Assembly (NCBI GenBank): GCA_948502395.1
Contig: CAOPES010000001.1
Coordinates: 192,985-256,984 of the forward strand
Reading direction: 5' to 3'
Length of the DNA stretch: 64,000 bases
From: an uncultured Clostridia bacterium
GTDB taxonomy: Bacteria; Bacillota; Clostridia; TANB77; CAG-508
Shown: in pieces, positions 1-10,334 of the stretch
Layout of the letters: every line of letters starts with the position of its first letter
How positions within the stretch are numbered: position 1 is the stretch's first letter
Notes under the pieces: generated by a model
What the model was told of the DNA's origin: nothing
What the model saw: the letters and a program-made list of their open reading frames with translations, nothing else
Database searches by the model: none
Position numbers and translations under genes: made by a program

Positions 1-1
1 A

Positions 2-436
2 AAATTCATTGGAAAAAGCAGTATCCAGGGTAGTAGAGCAAGAAGCAGTAGCACAAGTAATCTAAAAGGTCTAAATGATATTATAGAAAATATAAAAGAA
101 ACTAATAATCTGGTTGATTTAATTTATTCTATTGAACCATTAGCATATTATTTTGATATGAAACCACAAGAATTTTGGAATGCCAGATTTTTAGAAATAA
201 GTGCGTATTGTCAAGCACATTTAATAAAAATAGTTGATGATTTAAAACGTGAAATAAATTTACAAGAAGCGGTAACTAACAAATTAATTAAAGCTGACAG
301 TATGAGTAAAAAACCTAAAATAGAACTAATAAGAGACAATTATAAGGAATTATTTAAAGAAGAAAAACACGAAATAACCCCAGAAGATATAACAAGAAGA
401 ATGAGAGAAATTATGAAAGCACAAAAACACAAATAA
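2..436 (+). CDS. Phage protein upstream of the tape measure, partial at the left edge
   Basis: The reading frame is open from the first complete codon of the window to the stop at 434-436, so the gene starts outside. An internal ATG at 158 exists, but codons 2-157 run without a stop into it and nothing resembling a ribosome binding site precedes 158. The product is charged and probably helical. Its place just before the tape-measure gene fits a tail assembly chaperone region, where phages often use two overlapping frames. I recognise no domain. No in-frame CGG is present. Confidence 0.6.
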   Translation, partial: KFIGKSSIQGSRARSSSTSNLKGLNDIIENIKETNNLVDLIYSIEPLAYYFDMKPQEFWNARFLEISAYCQAHLIKIVDDLKREINLQEAVTNKLIKADSMSKKPKIELIRDNYKELFKEEKHEITPEDITRRMREIMKAQKHK

Positions 437-488
437 CACTTGAATAATTTGTATAATAATGGTATATTTTTTATTGGAGGGGATAAAT

Positions 489-779
489 ATGGGATTATTT
501 GATAAAGGATATGAAAAATCAGCACAAAATTTATACGATGATGTAAAACAATATTTACAACCAAAAGATGGATTAAAACATATTATAATGTTAAACACAA
601 TGTCTAAAATGACAACAAATGGACTAGAATGTGAAAATAAATATACAATACAAATAAATAGCATTATAGAAGAAATGCAAAGGAATAACTACGAAATTGT
701 TGATGTGAAAATAGACAACACATCATTCCAAACAACGGGAAACGCCTTTTTGATTAGAACTTTAATAATATACAAGTAA
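489..779 (+). CDS. Small phage protein of unknown function
   Basis: The start at 489 is chosen because GGAGGGG lies a few bases upstream; the longer frame from 459 would include this site. The 96-residue product has no signal or membrane segment and no motif I recognise. It contains an N-terminal segment with several Tyr and Lys, then a region resembling small DUF4177-like phage proteins (alternating hydrophobic strands near the end), but this is only an impression. It is followed directly by a hairpin terminator. Confidence 0.6.
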   Translation: MGLFDKGYEKSAQNLYDDVKQYLQPKDGLKHIIMLNTMSKMTTNGLECENKYTIQINSIIEEMQRNNYEIVDVKIDNTSFQTTGNAFLIRTLIIYK

Positions 780-806
780 AGCACTTACATATGTATGTGC
801 TTTTTA
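780..806 (+). terminator. Hairpin terminator before the tape-measure gene
   Basis: An inverted repeat, AGCAC-T-TACATA paired with TGTA-T-GTGCT, is followed by TTTTTATT. It begins at the stop codon of the preceding small gene and lies 23 bases before the tape-measure start, so it may attenuate rather than end tail-operon transcription. Confidence 0.7.
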
Positions 807-828
807 TTATGCTTTGAAAGGAGGAAAT

Positions 829-3717
829 ATGACTGTTGAAGAACTAGAAATAATTGTAACTGCTAAAACAGAAGAAGTAGTAAAAGAACTTATGAAAATA
901 ATGCCAGCAATAAAGCAAGTGGCTAAGCAAGCACAAGAAGCTTTTTCAAAAATAGACACAAAAGAAGTGAAAAATAAATTTCAACAAGCAGTACAATTTG
1001 TAAAAAAGAAAATGCAAGACTTAAAGAAAAGCACCGAAAAAAGCAAAATTGCAATAAAAGTAACCAATGACGATGCACATAAACAAATAACACAATTAGA
1101 AAAAGAAATAGATAGTCTACAAAAGAAAATAAGTGGACGAGAATTAAAGTTAAACATAACAAACAATGCACTAGATAAAATGAGATATGAAACAAACCAA
1201 GAAGTAATTAAGGAGATGCCAAACGCAGGAGCTAAAAGGATAGGACAACAAACAGAATTAAGACTGTACAATAATGATAATTATATGAGCTTAGTAAAAC
1301 AAAGCGATAAGCTAAACAATGAAATAATAAGATATAATGCATTGTTGGACGGTGCAAAAGCTAAAATGGCGCAATTAGGTCAAGAAACACAAAAAACAGG
1401 GGCTACTCAAAGTAAATTGAGTAGTTTTTTTAGTGCGTTTAAACAAAAATTAGAACAAGCTAAACCAATATTTTCTAAAATTGGAGGGGCAATAAGTGGC
1501 ATTGCAGGAGTTTTTTCTAATCTTGGAAATAAAGTAGGAAAAGTTTTTAATGCAATAAAACAAAAAGCAAGCGGAATAGGCGGGAGTTTTAAAGGTGGAT
1601 TAAAACACGTCTTAAAATATGCTGGAGCTTTAATGTCTATAAGGGGAATTTATGGACTGTTAAGAGGTACGGCGAATGCGTGGCTATCTAGTCAAAATGC
1701 AGGAGCAAAACAACTAAGCGCAAATATAGATTATATGAAGTATGCAATGGGGTCAGCTTTAGCACCAGTTATTCAATTTGTTACAAATCTAGTTTATCAA
1801 TTAATGAAAGCAATTCAGTCAGTTGTTTATGCTTTATTTAGAGTAAATATATTTGCCAAAGCAAGTGCGAAATCTTATGCAAGTATGGCAGGAAATGCTA
1901 AGAAAGCAAAAGAAGAAACAAAACAACTAGCAGGTGTACACGACGAAATTAACAACATACAAGATAACAAAAATTCAGATAGTGGAAATGGAACAACAGT
2001 ACCGAATATTGATTTATCTGGGATAGATAATCAAATGTCGCCATTAGCACAAAAATTCTATGATTTTTTCAAACCATTAAAAGAAAGCTGGGACACATAT
2101 GGTGCAGGCTTGATAGAACAAGTTAAAATTACAGCAAGTCAAGTAGGGAGTTTAATCGCATCAGTATGGGGAAGTTTTGAAAATATAATTACTAATGGAA
2201 CAGTATACACATCACTGGAATTAATATTACAAATTATAGGAAATATTGCACAAACTTTTTCAAATGCTTGGAATTACAATGGAAATGGAGACATAATTGT
2301 ACAAAATTTAGCAAATGCGTTTAACAATTTGCTAGGAGCTATAAACAATATAGTCCAAAGCGAAGGTTTTCAAAACTGGTTAAACAATTGCTCAGATAAA
2401 TTTAGAGAAATAACAGAAAAGATAGCTTCGATAGACTGGCAACCGCTTATCGACGCATTAACACAAATAGGACAGACAATAGGAACAGTTGCATTAGATA
2501 TATTAAGTGGATTAGTTGATATTTTTAAATGGTTAGTAGAGAACCCAATGATTGCCGAAATATTACTAGCGATAGGAGTAGCGATAAGTATAGTTGCAGG
2601 AGCAATAAGTTTAATAACAACAGTTATGGGAATATATAATGCCATAATGCCAATAGCAACAGCAGTATCAACGGCATTTGGAATAAGCGTAGGTTGGCTT
2701 GTAGCTATTATAGTTGGAATAATAGCAGTAATTACTGCAGTAGTACTAGCAATAATGAATTGGGACACTATAATGAAAGCATTAGCCGATACTTGGGAAT
2801 GGATAAAACAAAAAGCAACAGAAATTTTTACAGCATTAGGAGAGTTCTTTTCTAATTTATGGCAAGGAATATGTGATACTGTAACAAATGTATGGAATGG
2901 AATAAAAGACTTCTTTATTGGAATATGGAACGCCATTGTAGATTTTGTAGTAGGGATAATAACTGGTTGGATAGAATTTCAAGTTGCCAAATTTGAATTT
3001 ATTAAAAATATAGTAGTTACTGTATTTAATACCATAAAAGACTTCATAGTTAACATATGGAACGGAATTGTAGGTACAATATCTAACGTATGGAACACAA
3101 TTGTTACGAAAGTAAAAGAAGGAGTACAAGGAGCTTGGAACGCAATAACATCTGTATTTGGTGGAATAGCGAATTGGTTTGGAAATATATTCAAAGGAGC
3201 TTGGGAAGCAGTTAAGAATGTATTTAGCGCAGGCGGAAAAATATTTGATGGAATAAAAGATGGAATATTGAATGGCTTAAAATCTATTGTGAATGCAATT
3301 ATAGGTGGAATAAACAAAGTAATAGCAATACCATTTAATGGTATAAATACTGCACTAAGAGCAATAAGAAGCGTAAATATAATGGGACTACAACCATTCA
3401 GTTGGATAAATACAATAGGAGTACCACAAATTCCAAAACTTGCTAAAGGTGGAGTATTAACAGAAGCAACAACAGTAATAGCAGGAGAATACTCAGGAGC
3501 TAAAACAAACCCTGAAATAGTAACACCGCAAAACATAATGTATGATACTGTTAGAAGTGCATTAGAAGATACTCAATTTCATAACAACAACGAAGGACAA
3601 ACCATACATTTAAATGTATATGTAGGAAATAAAAAGATAGGACAAATATTAATAGACAATTTAAGAGACATGACAAGACGAACAGGAAAAGATATAGAAG
3701 CATTAGTAGGAGGATAG
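829..3717 (+). CDS. Phage tail tape-measure protein
   Basis: The protein of 962 residues would set tail length and line the tail tube. The N-terminal third is Lys/Glu/Gln-rich coiled coil, followed by a Gly/Ala/Lys region near residues 200-290. Long hydrophobic helices lie near residues 570-650, and then come Trp-rich repeats of the type IWNGI, VWNGIKDFF and WNAI, typical of siphovirus tape measures. The start at 829 is preceded by AAAGGAGG. It is the largest gene of the tail module and is followed after 4 bases by the next tail gene. The repeats are imperfect and in phase with the coding frame. Confidence 0.93.
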   Translation: MTVEELEIIVTAKTEEVVKELMKIMPAIKQVAKQAQEAFSKIDTKEVKNKFQQAVQFVKKKMQDLKKSTEKSKIAIKVTNDDAHKQITQLEKEIDSLQKKISGRELKLNITNNALDKMRYETNQEVIKEMPNAGAKRIGQQTELRLYNNDNYMSLVKQSDKLNNEIIRYNALLDGAKAKMAQLGQETQKTGATQSKLSSFFSAFKQKLEQAKPIFSKIGGAISGIAGVFSNLGNKVGKVFNAIKQKASGIGGSFKGGLKHVLKYAGALMSIRGIYGLLRGTANAWLSSQNAGAKQLSANIDYMKYAMGSALAPVIQFVTNLVYQLMKAIQSVVYALFRVNIFAKASAKSYASMAGNAKKAKEETKQLAGVHDEINNIQDNKNSDSGNGTTVPNIDLSGIDNQMSPLAQKFYDFFKPLKESWDTYGAGLIEQVKITASQVGSLIASVWGSFENIITNGTVYTSLELILQIIGNIAQTFSNAWNYNGNGDIIVQNLANAFNNLLGAINNIVQSEGFQNWLNNCSDKFREITEKIASIDWQPLIDALTQIGQTIGTVALDILSGLVDIFKWLVENPMIAEILLAIGVAISIVAGAISLITTVMGIYNAIMPIATAVSTAFGISVGWLVAIIVGIIAVITAVVLAIMNWDTIMKALADTWEWIKQKATEIFTALGEFFSNLWQGICDTVTNVWNGIKDFFIGIWNAIVDFVVGIITGWIEFQVAKFEFIKNIVVTVFNTIKDFIVNIWNGIVGTISNVWNTIVTKVKEGVQGAWNAITSVFGGIANWFGNIFKGAWEAVKNVFSAGGKIFDGIKDGILNGLKSIVNAIIGGINKVIAIPFNGINTALRAIRSVNIMGLQPFSWINTIGVPQIPKLAKGGVLTEATTVIAGEYSGAKTNPEIVTPQNIMYDTVRSALEDTQFHNNNEGQTIHLNVYVGNKKIGQILIDNLRDMTRRTGKDIEALVGG

Positions 3718-3721
3718 GAGT

Positions 3722-4144
3722 ATGTTATGGAAAGTAGATGGAGAAATACAAAAAAGTCCAAGCACATATAAAGACAATATAGAAGATTTAGATAACAATA
3801 GTTATACTAGCAAGGTAACAGGAGCATTAATAGACAATGTTGTAGCAGTTGGTATGCTAAAATTAGAAATGACCTGGGATTATTGCACAGAAGAAGAAGC
3901 AGAAAAACTTATGCAATTAACATATAGAAATCCGCTTATAGTAACTATAAAATGTCCTTCTGTACAAGGTGGAATGCTAGAAAATGCAGAATTTAGAGTA
4001 AGTAAAAGGTCAACAGAAATGATAAAAACAGAACAAAATGAAGACGCTTCCAAAAGTAAATGGAAAGTGTCTTTTAATTTAATGCAAAAGAAACTAACAG
4101 AACAGCAAAAGCAAACTGTAAACATAGCAAAGGGGTTGAGTTAA
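3722..4144 (+). CDS. Phage distal-tail-like protein
   Basis: A 140-residue protein starts five bases after the tape-measure stop and ends overlapping the next start by one base (TTAATG). The position between tape measure and the large tail-tip protein is that of distal tail (Dit) or tail-completion proteins, and the N-terminus (LWKVDGE) and beta-rich pattern agree. I infer the role from position; no catalytic residues are visible. Confidence 0.7.
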   Translation: MLWKVDGEIQKSPSTYKDNIEDLDNNSYTSKVTGALIDNVVAVGMLKLEMTWDYCTEEEAEKLMQLTYRNPLIVTIKCPSVQGGMLENAEFRVSKRSTEMIKTEQNEDASKSKWKVSFNLMQKKLTEQQKQTVNIAKGLS

Positions 4145-6949
4145 TGTATAGTACAATTCAAAAATGGAAAGAAAATATATATGAAAATGTACAATGTGCA
4201 ATGAATATATACATTGACAACGTATTAGTAAACCCAGACTATGTTTTAGATTTTAAAAAAGGTGGAAACATATTCGATGAAGAATTAGCACTAGGAGGAA
4301 CGCCAGCACAATACATAGAAATGCAACTATATAAAGATAAAGTCCCAAGCAATCCTAAAACAATCAAAGTGGAATATGGGATTTTGATTAATTATGGATT
4401 AACAGTAGCAGAAGTAAATGCAATGCTAGTTGGCACATTAAACGGTATTCCTGTAAAAAGCTTATCTGGAAACAATACAGCCTTTGAAATGATACCAATT
4501 GGAACATACAATGTAGATGATTATACAAACAATGATGACGATACGATTACAATAAAAGCACTAGACAATATGATTAAATTTGAATTTAATTACGATGGTA
4601 GCGAGCTAATAGCTCAAAAGGGATATGCAACATTAAAAGAAGTAGCACAAGATATTTGTAGTAAAGCAGGAGTAGAATTACGGTCCTACTTCTTTTCTTA
4701 ATTCTAACAAGCAAGTAGCAGTATACGACAACACTATAACAGCGAGAGAATACTTAAGTTACATTGCAGAAAGTGCTGGTTGTTTCGCCTGTATTGGTAG
4801 AGATGGAAAATTATATTTTAGAAAAATATATCAAGACGAAACTGAGATTCCGCTTGAAATGTTTGGAGAATATAAATGGGGCGAAGAGTTTAAAATATCA
4901 AAAGTATCTTTTGAAGATGGAGCAAGAAGTTTTAAATTCGGAGATGAAACAAGAAACAATTTATGGATAAACCAAGACAATATGTATATTGTAGATGAAG
5001 AACAAGTAGAAAACATTTACAATAATGTTAATGGATTAGTTGCAAATAGTTTTGAAGGTAAAACAGTTATAGATCCAGCAACAGATATAGGAGACAAAAT
5101 AGTTATAGACGGAAAGCCTGTTATATATCAAGGCGAAATGACATTAGAAGGCAGGTTTATCGCAAACATAAATAGCAAAATACAAATAAAACAAAAAGAA
5201 GAAACAACAGTAAAGAAAGAAAGCCAAAAAGTAATTAATAGACGAGTACAAAGCGAAATAAATCAAATAGACGGCAAAATAACACAATTAGTAGAAGAAA
5301 CAACAGAGAACTCACAGAAGCTAACACAGCACGAACAAACAATAGATGCAATAACAAATAAAGTAGAACAAATAGAAGATGTAACAAATACAGTAGAAGG
5401 AATAAAGACAATAGCACTAGGAAACTGTATGGAAGGGGAACTGTTAGAATTACACGTTTATGGAAATAATACAGTTTTTGATTATTTGTACCCAAGCGAC
5501 GATTTATATCCTTCTAATAACTTATATCCACGAGGAGACAGTAGAATTACTGTAAATGATAAAGTTTATGAGTTAGGAATAACAGACGTTTTAAGGCAAA
5601 ATGGAGATGTATGTGACGAATTTATTTTATTAGACGGACAGGCAAAAGTAATAAGAAGAGTAAACAAAGACGGAACTATCAAGACAACAGAAAAAATAGA
5701 AGACTTAGGAGAATTAAAAATACCACTTCAAGAAGAAACAAATACAATAACTATAAAGAATTATACAGCTAAGCTAAAGGCGAAGTATATTAGAAAAAAT
5801 GAATTTTCAGATACATTTGTTCCCAAAGTCGAGTTAGGCACACAACTTATACAAAATTCCGAAGCAGTTAAGCTTGCTTGGAACCAAATAAGCGACTTCA
5901 TACAAATGATGATAATAAATAACAATGCTAGTTTTGCAATATTGGATAAAGACAAAAAAGTAATGATGTACTTAGACAAGACTGGACAACATTTCTGTGA
6001 TAGCCAAGGCAATGTTTTTGGAGAAATGGGAGTAAAAAAAGTTGGAGAGCAAAACTACATAAGTTTTTCTGTTGAAGGCGATTATGGGCAAGAGATACAA
6101 AATGGAATGTCTTGGGGAGTAACAACAAAAGACGGAAAATACTGGCCAATACTGCATATAACCAACTTCCTTATGGGGGCAGAAAATACTGATGAAACTT
6201 ATGGAGAATTAGTTTTGAATTATTGTAATTTAGTATTAGGTGGTATAGGAACAGGTATAAAGTCTGGAAATGCACTACTTACAGGTGACCCCGCAATTGG
6301 GGGAATGATTATTCTTGATACAGCGACTTATAAGAACTTGCTAAGTATCTATCCTGACAGCGATTTAGGATATGCATTTCTTCAATTTTTAGATGACATT
6401 AAGTTTTATAGAAATCAAGCAGGAAGCAATAGTCTTAAAATTGGAGACGGGGACAAGTATTGCTTGTTGAGCGATGACGGTCACGTGGTTTGCTACGATT
6501 TAAACTGCTATGAAAATGCATACGTGTGGGAATATTTTACGGCGAAGAAAGGAATAAGTTGCACAGATGGATACGTAGATGGGATAGCATTTATTAACAA
6601 TTCTAAACTAGAAACTAAAAAGAATATAAGCAAATATAATCAAACAGCATTGAAAGAAATACTTAAAACAGATATTTATAAATTTAATTACAAAGCTGAA
6701 GATGACGAAGTAAAAAAACACATAGGATTTATTATAGGAGACAACTACGAATATTCTAAAGAAATAACAGCGGTAGATAAGAACGGAAAAGAAGTAGGAG
6801 TAGACTTATATTCTATGGTCTCTATGGCTTACAAAGCAATACAAGAACAACAAGAGCAAATAAAACAGCTAGAAGAAAAAGACAAACAGAAAGACAAATT
6901 GATAGCAAATTTAATTAAAAGAGTAGAAGAACTGGAGGCGAATAAATAA
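4144..6949 (+). CDS. Tail-tip/receptor-binding protein with S74-type chaperone end; +1 shift at CGG 4681
   Basis: Two overlapping frames make one gene. Frame 1 runs from ATG 4144 and would stop at 4701. At CGG 4681-4683, skipping the C gives GGT CCT ACT TCT and the sequence continues (PTSFLNSNKQVAVYDN) in the frame that is open to 6949. The combined product is about 934 residues. The first 250 residues resemble the tail-associated (gp44/Tal-like) fold, coiled coil follows, and the last 120 residues look like a peptidase S74 intramolecular chaperone (SKLETKKNISKY, a central IGFIIGD segment, then a long coiled coil). Single-base assembly error is the alternative, but the position matches ten other CGG sites in the window. 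Confidence 0.88.
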
Positions 6950-7377
6950 TGGCATATTTTAATTTTGAAAATGGCGTGACGCCGATAAATGATACAAACT
7001 TAAACACAATGCAAACAGGAATAGAAAACGCAATTGGTGGAGTACAGGACAGTGTAAACACATTAGAAACAAAGGTAAATAGTATTTTTAAATTTAAGAA
7101 ATATGAAAAAGAAGTAACGATGAACGGCACAAGCTCTAAAGCTGTGACAATGGGGAGTTTTAGTGATATAGAGGGATATACGTATTTAGGCTGTATAGCG
7201 AATGAGAATGGCTATGGAGACCAATTTTTGGTCACATATAGCAAGTATGGAGAAAATATTACAGCTATGGTACATAATCAATTTGCATCAAATCTAACGA
7301 AAATACTAAAATGCATAGTAATTTTTGTCAAAGAAGATTATTACAATGCAAATCTTATAACAGAAACGGAGGCGTAG
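6949..7377 (+). CDS. Phage tail-region protein of unknown function
   Basis: The 142-residue product overlaps the preceding stop (TAATGG arrangement at 6947-6951). It begins with the segment YFNFENGVTPINDTNLN, which is common at the start of phage fibre or baseplate proteins that carry a short trimeric coiled coil. The remainder is beta-rich. It lies between the tail-tip protein and the large fibre gene, so a fibre or upper baseplate role is likely by position. Confidence 0.65.
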   Translation: MAYFNFENGVTPINDTNLNTMQTGIENAIGGVQDSVNTLETKVNSIFKFKKYEKEVTMNGTSSKAVTMGSFSDIEGYTYLGCIANENGYGDQFLVTYSKYGENITAMVHNQFASNLTKILKCIVIFVKEDYYNANLITETEA

Positions 7378-7380
7378 TAA

Positions 7381-9732
7381 ATGAGCGAGACAACAAATTT
7401 AAAATTAAAGAAACACGATGAACCGCTAAATGAAAATACAAATCAATTTAATGTTAAGGATTACTTAAATGGAAATTGGGACAAAATAGAAGATTTTGCA
7501 GAGCAAGTAAATGATAAAGTAATAGAAATAGAAGATAGTATAGATTTAGTAAAACAACAAACAGAACAAGCAGTAGAAGATATAAATACAGACATATTAA
7601 ACTTAGACACAAACAAAGCAAGTAAAACAGAGTTACAAGAAGCAACAATAGCATTACAAGCAGAGCTGTTAGCAACAAGAAAAGACTTGCAGGCTGGAAC
7701 GTTAGAAGGACAAGCAGAAGGAGAAAGCTTGTACTTGCAAGACAGCTCAGATGCAAGGTTTAGAAAGTTTGAAGTAGGTGGAAATAGCAAGCAAAAGAAA
7801 AGAGAAGGGTATAACTTATACAATGTAAAAAATGAACTTGAATTTGCAAATGGAATATCTGTAGATGAAGAAGATTGGATTACTTGCAGTTATGACAACA
7901 CTGACGGAGAAAAAACGAAGTTTTTGAATTTCTATACGAAAAACTTAGATATAGAGACAAATACAAATTATGCAATAATTATAGAAGTAAAGAATGTTGC
8001 AGGAACGGGAACATTATTCGCAGTATCACACGAAGCCGACGGACAATTTTTAGGTGACCCTACATATGACTTTACAAACTTAAGTAATAACAGCATTAAA
8101 AAAACTATACAAAAAACTAAAGAAACATTTGAAAGTAATGTAAGAAGAGGATTAAGAACATATTTAAGATTTGCAAAAGGAGAAAGTGGTTCTATAACAT
8201 TTAGAATATCTGTTTTAAAAGATACATCTATAACAGAAAATAGTTTTAAATATGAACAATATGGAGCTATGCCAAGCTTGGAATTTCCGTCTGAGACAGA
8301 AGCAGTTGGACAAGACGTGAACTTGTTTGATAAAGATAACGTAGAATTTTACAATAACAATTCAAGTAATTTTTCTTGTACAACAAACGCAGGACCTACG
8401 AGAGTAAGAACATCTTCTTTTGAGTTTGCGGGAGAAGGGCCATATACACTCAGCGGATTAATAGGAAAGACAAGGTTGTTAGGTGTACGTGCTTATGGAG
8501 AAAACGAAAACATTATTTCAGAAGGAGCAACTCTTAATGAAAATACATTTACATTAACAGAAGAAGTTAAATACATACATTTATTATTTAAAAACAGCGA
8601 TGATAGTGAGTTGAACAGAGAAGAAGTAAGAAATATGCCAATAAAAATAGAAAAAGGAAAACAAGCAAGTGCATATTCTGCATACGGCTGTGGTAGTGCT
8701 AATATTACTGTTTGCAATAAGAACGTGTGCGACAACATATTTGAACAAGGAGTGATAAATGTTTCAAATGGTAAAAATGGTCCTTGGAACAACACAAAAT
8801 ATATAAGAACAAAAAATTACATTAAAATTAAGCCAAATGCACAATTTACTATGACTAATCCGATAAGAAATAGAGGACGCAAAACAAGATTTTATGATAA
8901 AGATAAAAACTATTTGGGATATACAGCTAAAAAAGATAGTTTGCTTGCAATCAACGATGATGCAACGTTAAAAAGAGTTTCAACAATGCCCGATAATGCA
9001 TATTATTTGCGTTTTGAATTAGATTTTGATGATGCTCAGATTGGACAAGATGTAATAGACGGAAAATACAAATATCAATTGGAGGAAGGAAACACAGCAA
9101 CAGATATAGTAGAACACGAAGAACAAACATTTACAATAGACGTACAGCAAGAAACGTTGGAAGGAGACTATTTCGACTTAGACAATGAAGAAGAAGTGCA
9201 TACTTGGGGGAAACATGAAATTACAGGAAATGAAGCTGATTTACAAGGGATTGGTTGGTTTAAATCTAATACTTCACGTACTGATGCGTATGGAATTACA
9301 AACGAAAGAATAGGATTGCCTGTACTAACAGAAAATACAAGTAAATGCACGCACGCTAAATATACTAATAATGTAAATGCTGTAAATACAACTAAATATG
9401 TTTCATCGAATGAGAAGTTTTATTTATGTTTTCCACTTGGTGTAGCTGAAACATTAGAGGAGTTTAAAACTTTAATGCAGGAACAAGTAGATAGTGGAAC
9501 ACCAGTAACAATTTACTACAAGCTAGCAGAACCAAAAAAAATTCCATTTAACTCAGCACAAAAAGCAGTAGCAAAACAAATAAGAGAAACACTACACAGC
9601 TACAAAGACGGAACACACGTATATAGTACAGACACAGTAAGTCTGATATTTAATGCAAAATATACAGTAGACCAAAAAGCTTATATACAAGCAGAAATAA
9701 ATAAAATGCAAGCGATGATACTTGCGGAATAG
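7381..9732 (+). CDS. Phage tail fibre / upper baseplate protein
   Basis: A 783-residue protein has an N-terminal segment (LKLKKHDEPLNENTNQFNV) that resembles phage fibre attachment regions, a coiled coil near residues 35-105, and then long beta-rich sequence with repeated blocks around residues 140-280, 290-430 and 440-590. The blocks resemble carbohydrate-binding modules seen in phage fibres. It starts three bases after the previous stop, within the tail operon. A role in host recognition is inferred from position and architecture. Confidence 0.75.
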   Translation: MSETTNLKLKKHDEPLNENTNQFNVKDYLNGNWDKIEDFAEQVNDKVIEIEDSIDLVKQQTEQAVEDINTDILNLDTNKASKTELQEATIALQAELLATRKDLQAGTLEGQAEGESLYLQDSSDARFRKFEVGGNSKQKKREGYNLYNVKNELEFANGISVDEEDWITCSYDNTDGEKTKFLNFYTKNLDIETNTNYAIIIEVKNVAGTGTLFAVSHEADGQFLGDPTYDFTNLSNNSIKKTIQKTKETFESNVRRGLRTYLRFAKGESGSITFRISVLKDTSITENSFKYEQYGAMPSLEFPSETEAVGQDVNLFDKDNVEFYNNNSSNFSCTTNAGPTRVRTSSFEFAGEGPYTLSGLIGKTRLLGVRAYGENENIISEGATLNENTFTLTEEVKYIHLLFKNSDDSELNREEVRNMPIKIEKGKQASAYSAYGCGSANITVCNKNVCDNIFEQGVINVSNGKNGPWNNTKYIRTKNYIKIKPNAQFTMTNPIRNRGRKTRFYDKDKNYLGYTAKKDSLLAINDDATLKRVSTMPDNAYYLRFELDFDDAQIGQDVIDGKYKYQLEEGNTATDIVEHEEQTFTIDVQQETLEGDYFDLDNEEEVHTWGKHEITGNEADLQGIGWFKSNTSRTDAYGITNERIGLPVLTENTSKCTHAKYTNNVNAVNTTKYVSSNEKFYLCFPLGVAETLEEFKTLMQEQVDSGTPVTIYYKLAEPKKIPFNSAQKAVAKQIRETLHSYKDGTHVYSTDTVSLIFNAKYTVDQKAYIQAEINKMQAMILAE

Positions 9733-9742
9733 GAGAAAGAAT

Positions 9743-10027
9743 ATGAATACAAGTTTATTATTTAAAAATGCAATACTTAATTTATACAAAGCAAGAATTT
9801 ACACAGTAGACTTTGCAATACTAAAAGCAAGTGATTATGCAGATAAAAATAAAATAACCGCAGAAGACTACACAGAATTACTTACATATTTAGCTGAAGA
9901 ACAAGCAAAATCTATGCAAGTAGTAGAGCAAGTGCAAGAAGAAACAGAAGTTGTAGAAGATAATACAGAAGAAGTTGTAGAAACAGAGAAAGAAACAACA
10001 GAAGAAAACGTAGAAGTGGAGGAATAG
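9743..10027 (+). CDS. Small acidic phage protein
   Basis: The start at 9743 is chosen because AGGAGAAAG precedes it; the frame is open slightly upstream, into the fibre gene. The 94-residue product has a helical N-terminal half with the pattern found in small XkdX-like or pre-holin proteins, and a C-terminal tail made almost entirely of Glu, Val and Thr. It sits directly before the holin, four bases from its start. The function is unknown. Confidence 0.6.
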   Translation: MNTSLLFKNAILNLYKARIYTVDFAILKASDYADKNKITAEDYTELLTYLAEEQAKSMQVVEQVQEETEVVEDNTEEVVETEKETTEENVEVEE

Positions 10028-10030
10028 CTT

Positions 10031-10333
10031 GTGGAAGAAATTATTAAAATAGTTTTTAATTGGGCAATTCCGATAATCTTAAGTGGTATATTTGGTTTCT
10101 TAATAAAAATATTGAAAGATAACAGGGCAATGAAGGAAAGTATGCTTAGTTTAATTAGAAGCCAAATTGTTGGAAAATGTGAAACATATATGGGGCAAGG
10201 TTACTTGCCCGAATATGCAAGATATTGCCTAGAAGAATTGTTTAAACAATACCAGGTACTCGGGGGAAACCACGGAGTAGAAACATTGGTAAATAAGTGT
10301 TATGAATTACCATTATCGAAAGGGGAGAATTAA
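10031..10333 (+). CDS. Phage holin (LLH-like)
   Basis: The 100-residue protein starts with GTG after GGAGGAATAG. One N-terminal membrane segment (WAIPIILSGIFGFLIKIL) is followed by a cytoplasmic helical part with the pattern GYLPEYARYCLEELFKQY, as in the LLH holin family. It ends one base before the endolysin start, the usual holin-lysin arrangement. Lysis-timing function is inferred from the family and neighbours. Confidence 0.8.
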   Translation: MEEIIKIVFNWAIPIILSGIFGFLIKILKDNRAMKESMLSLIRSQIVGKCETYMGQGYLPEYARYCLEELFKQYQVLGGNHGVETLVNKCYELPLSKGEN

Positions 10334-10334
10334 A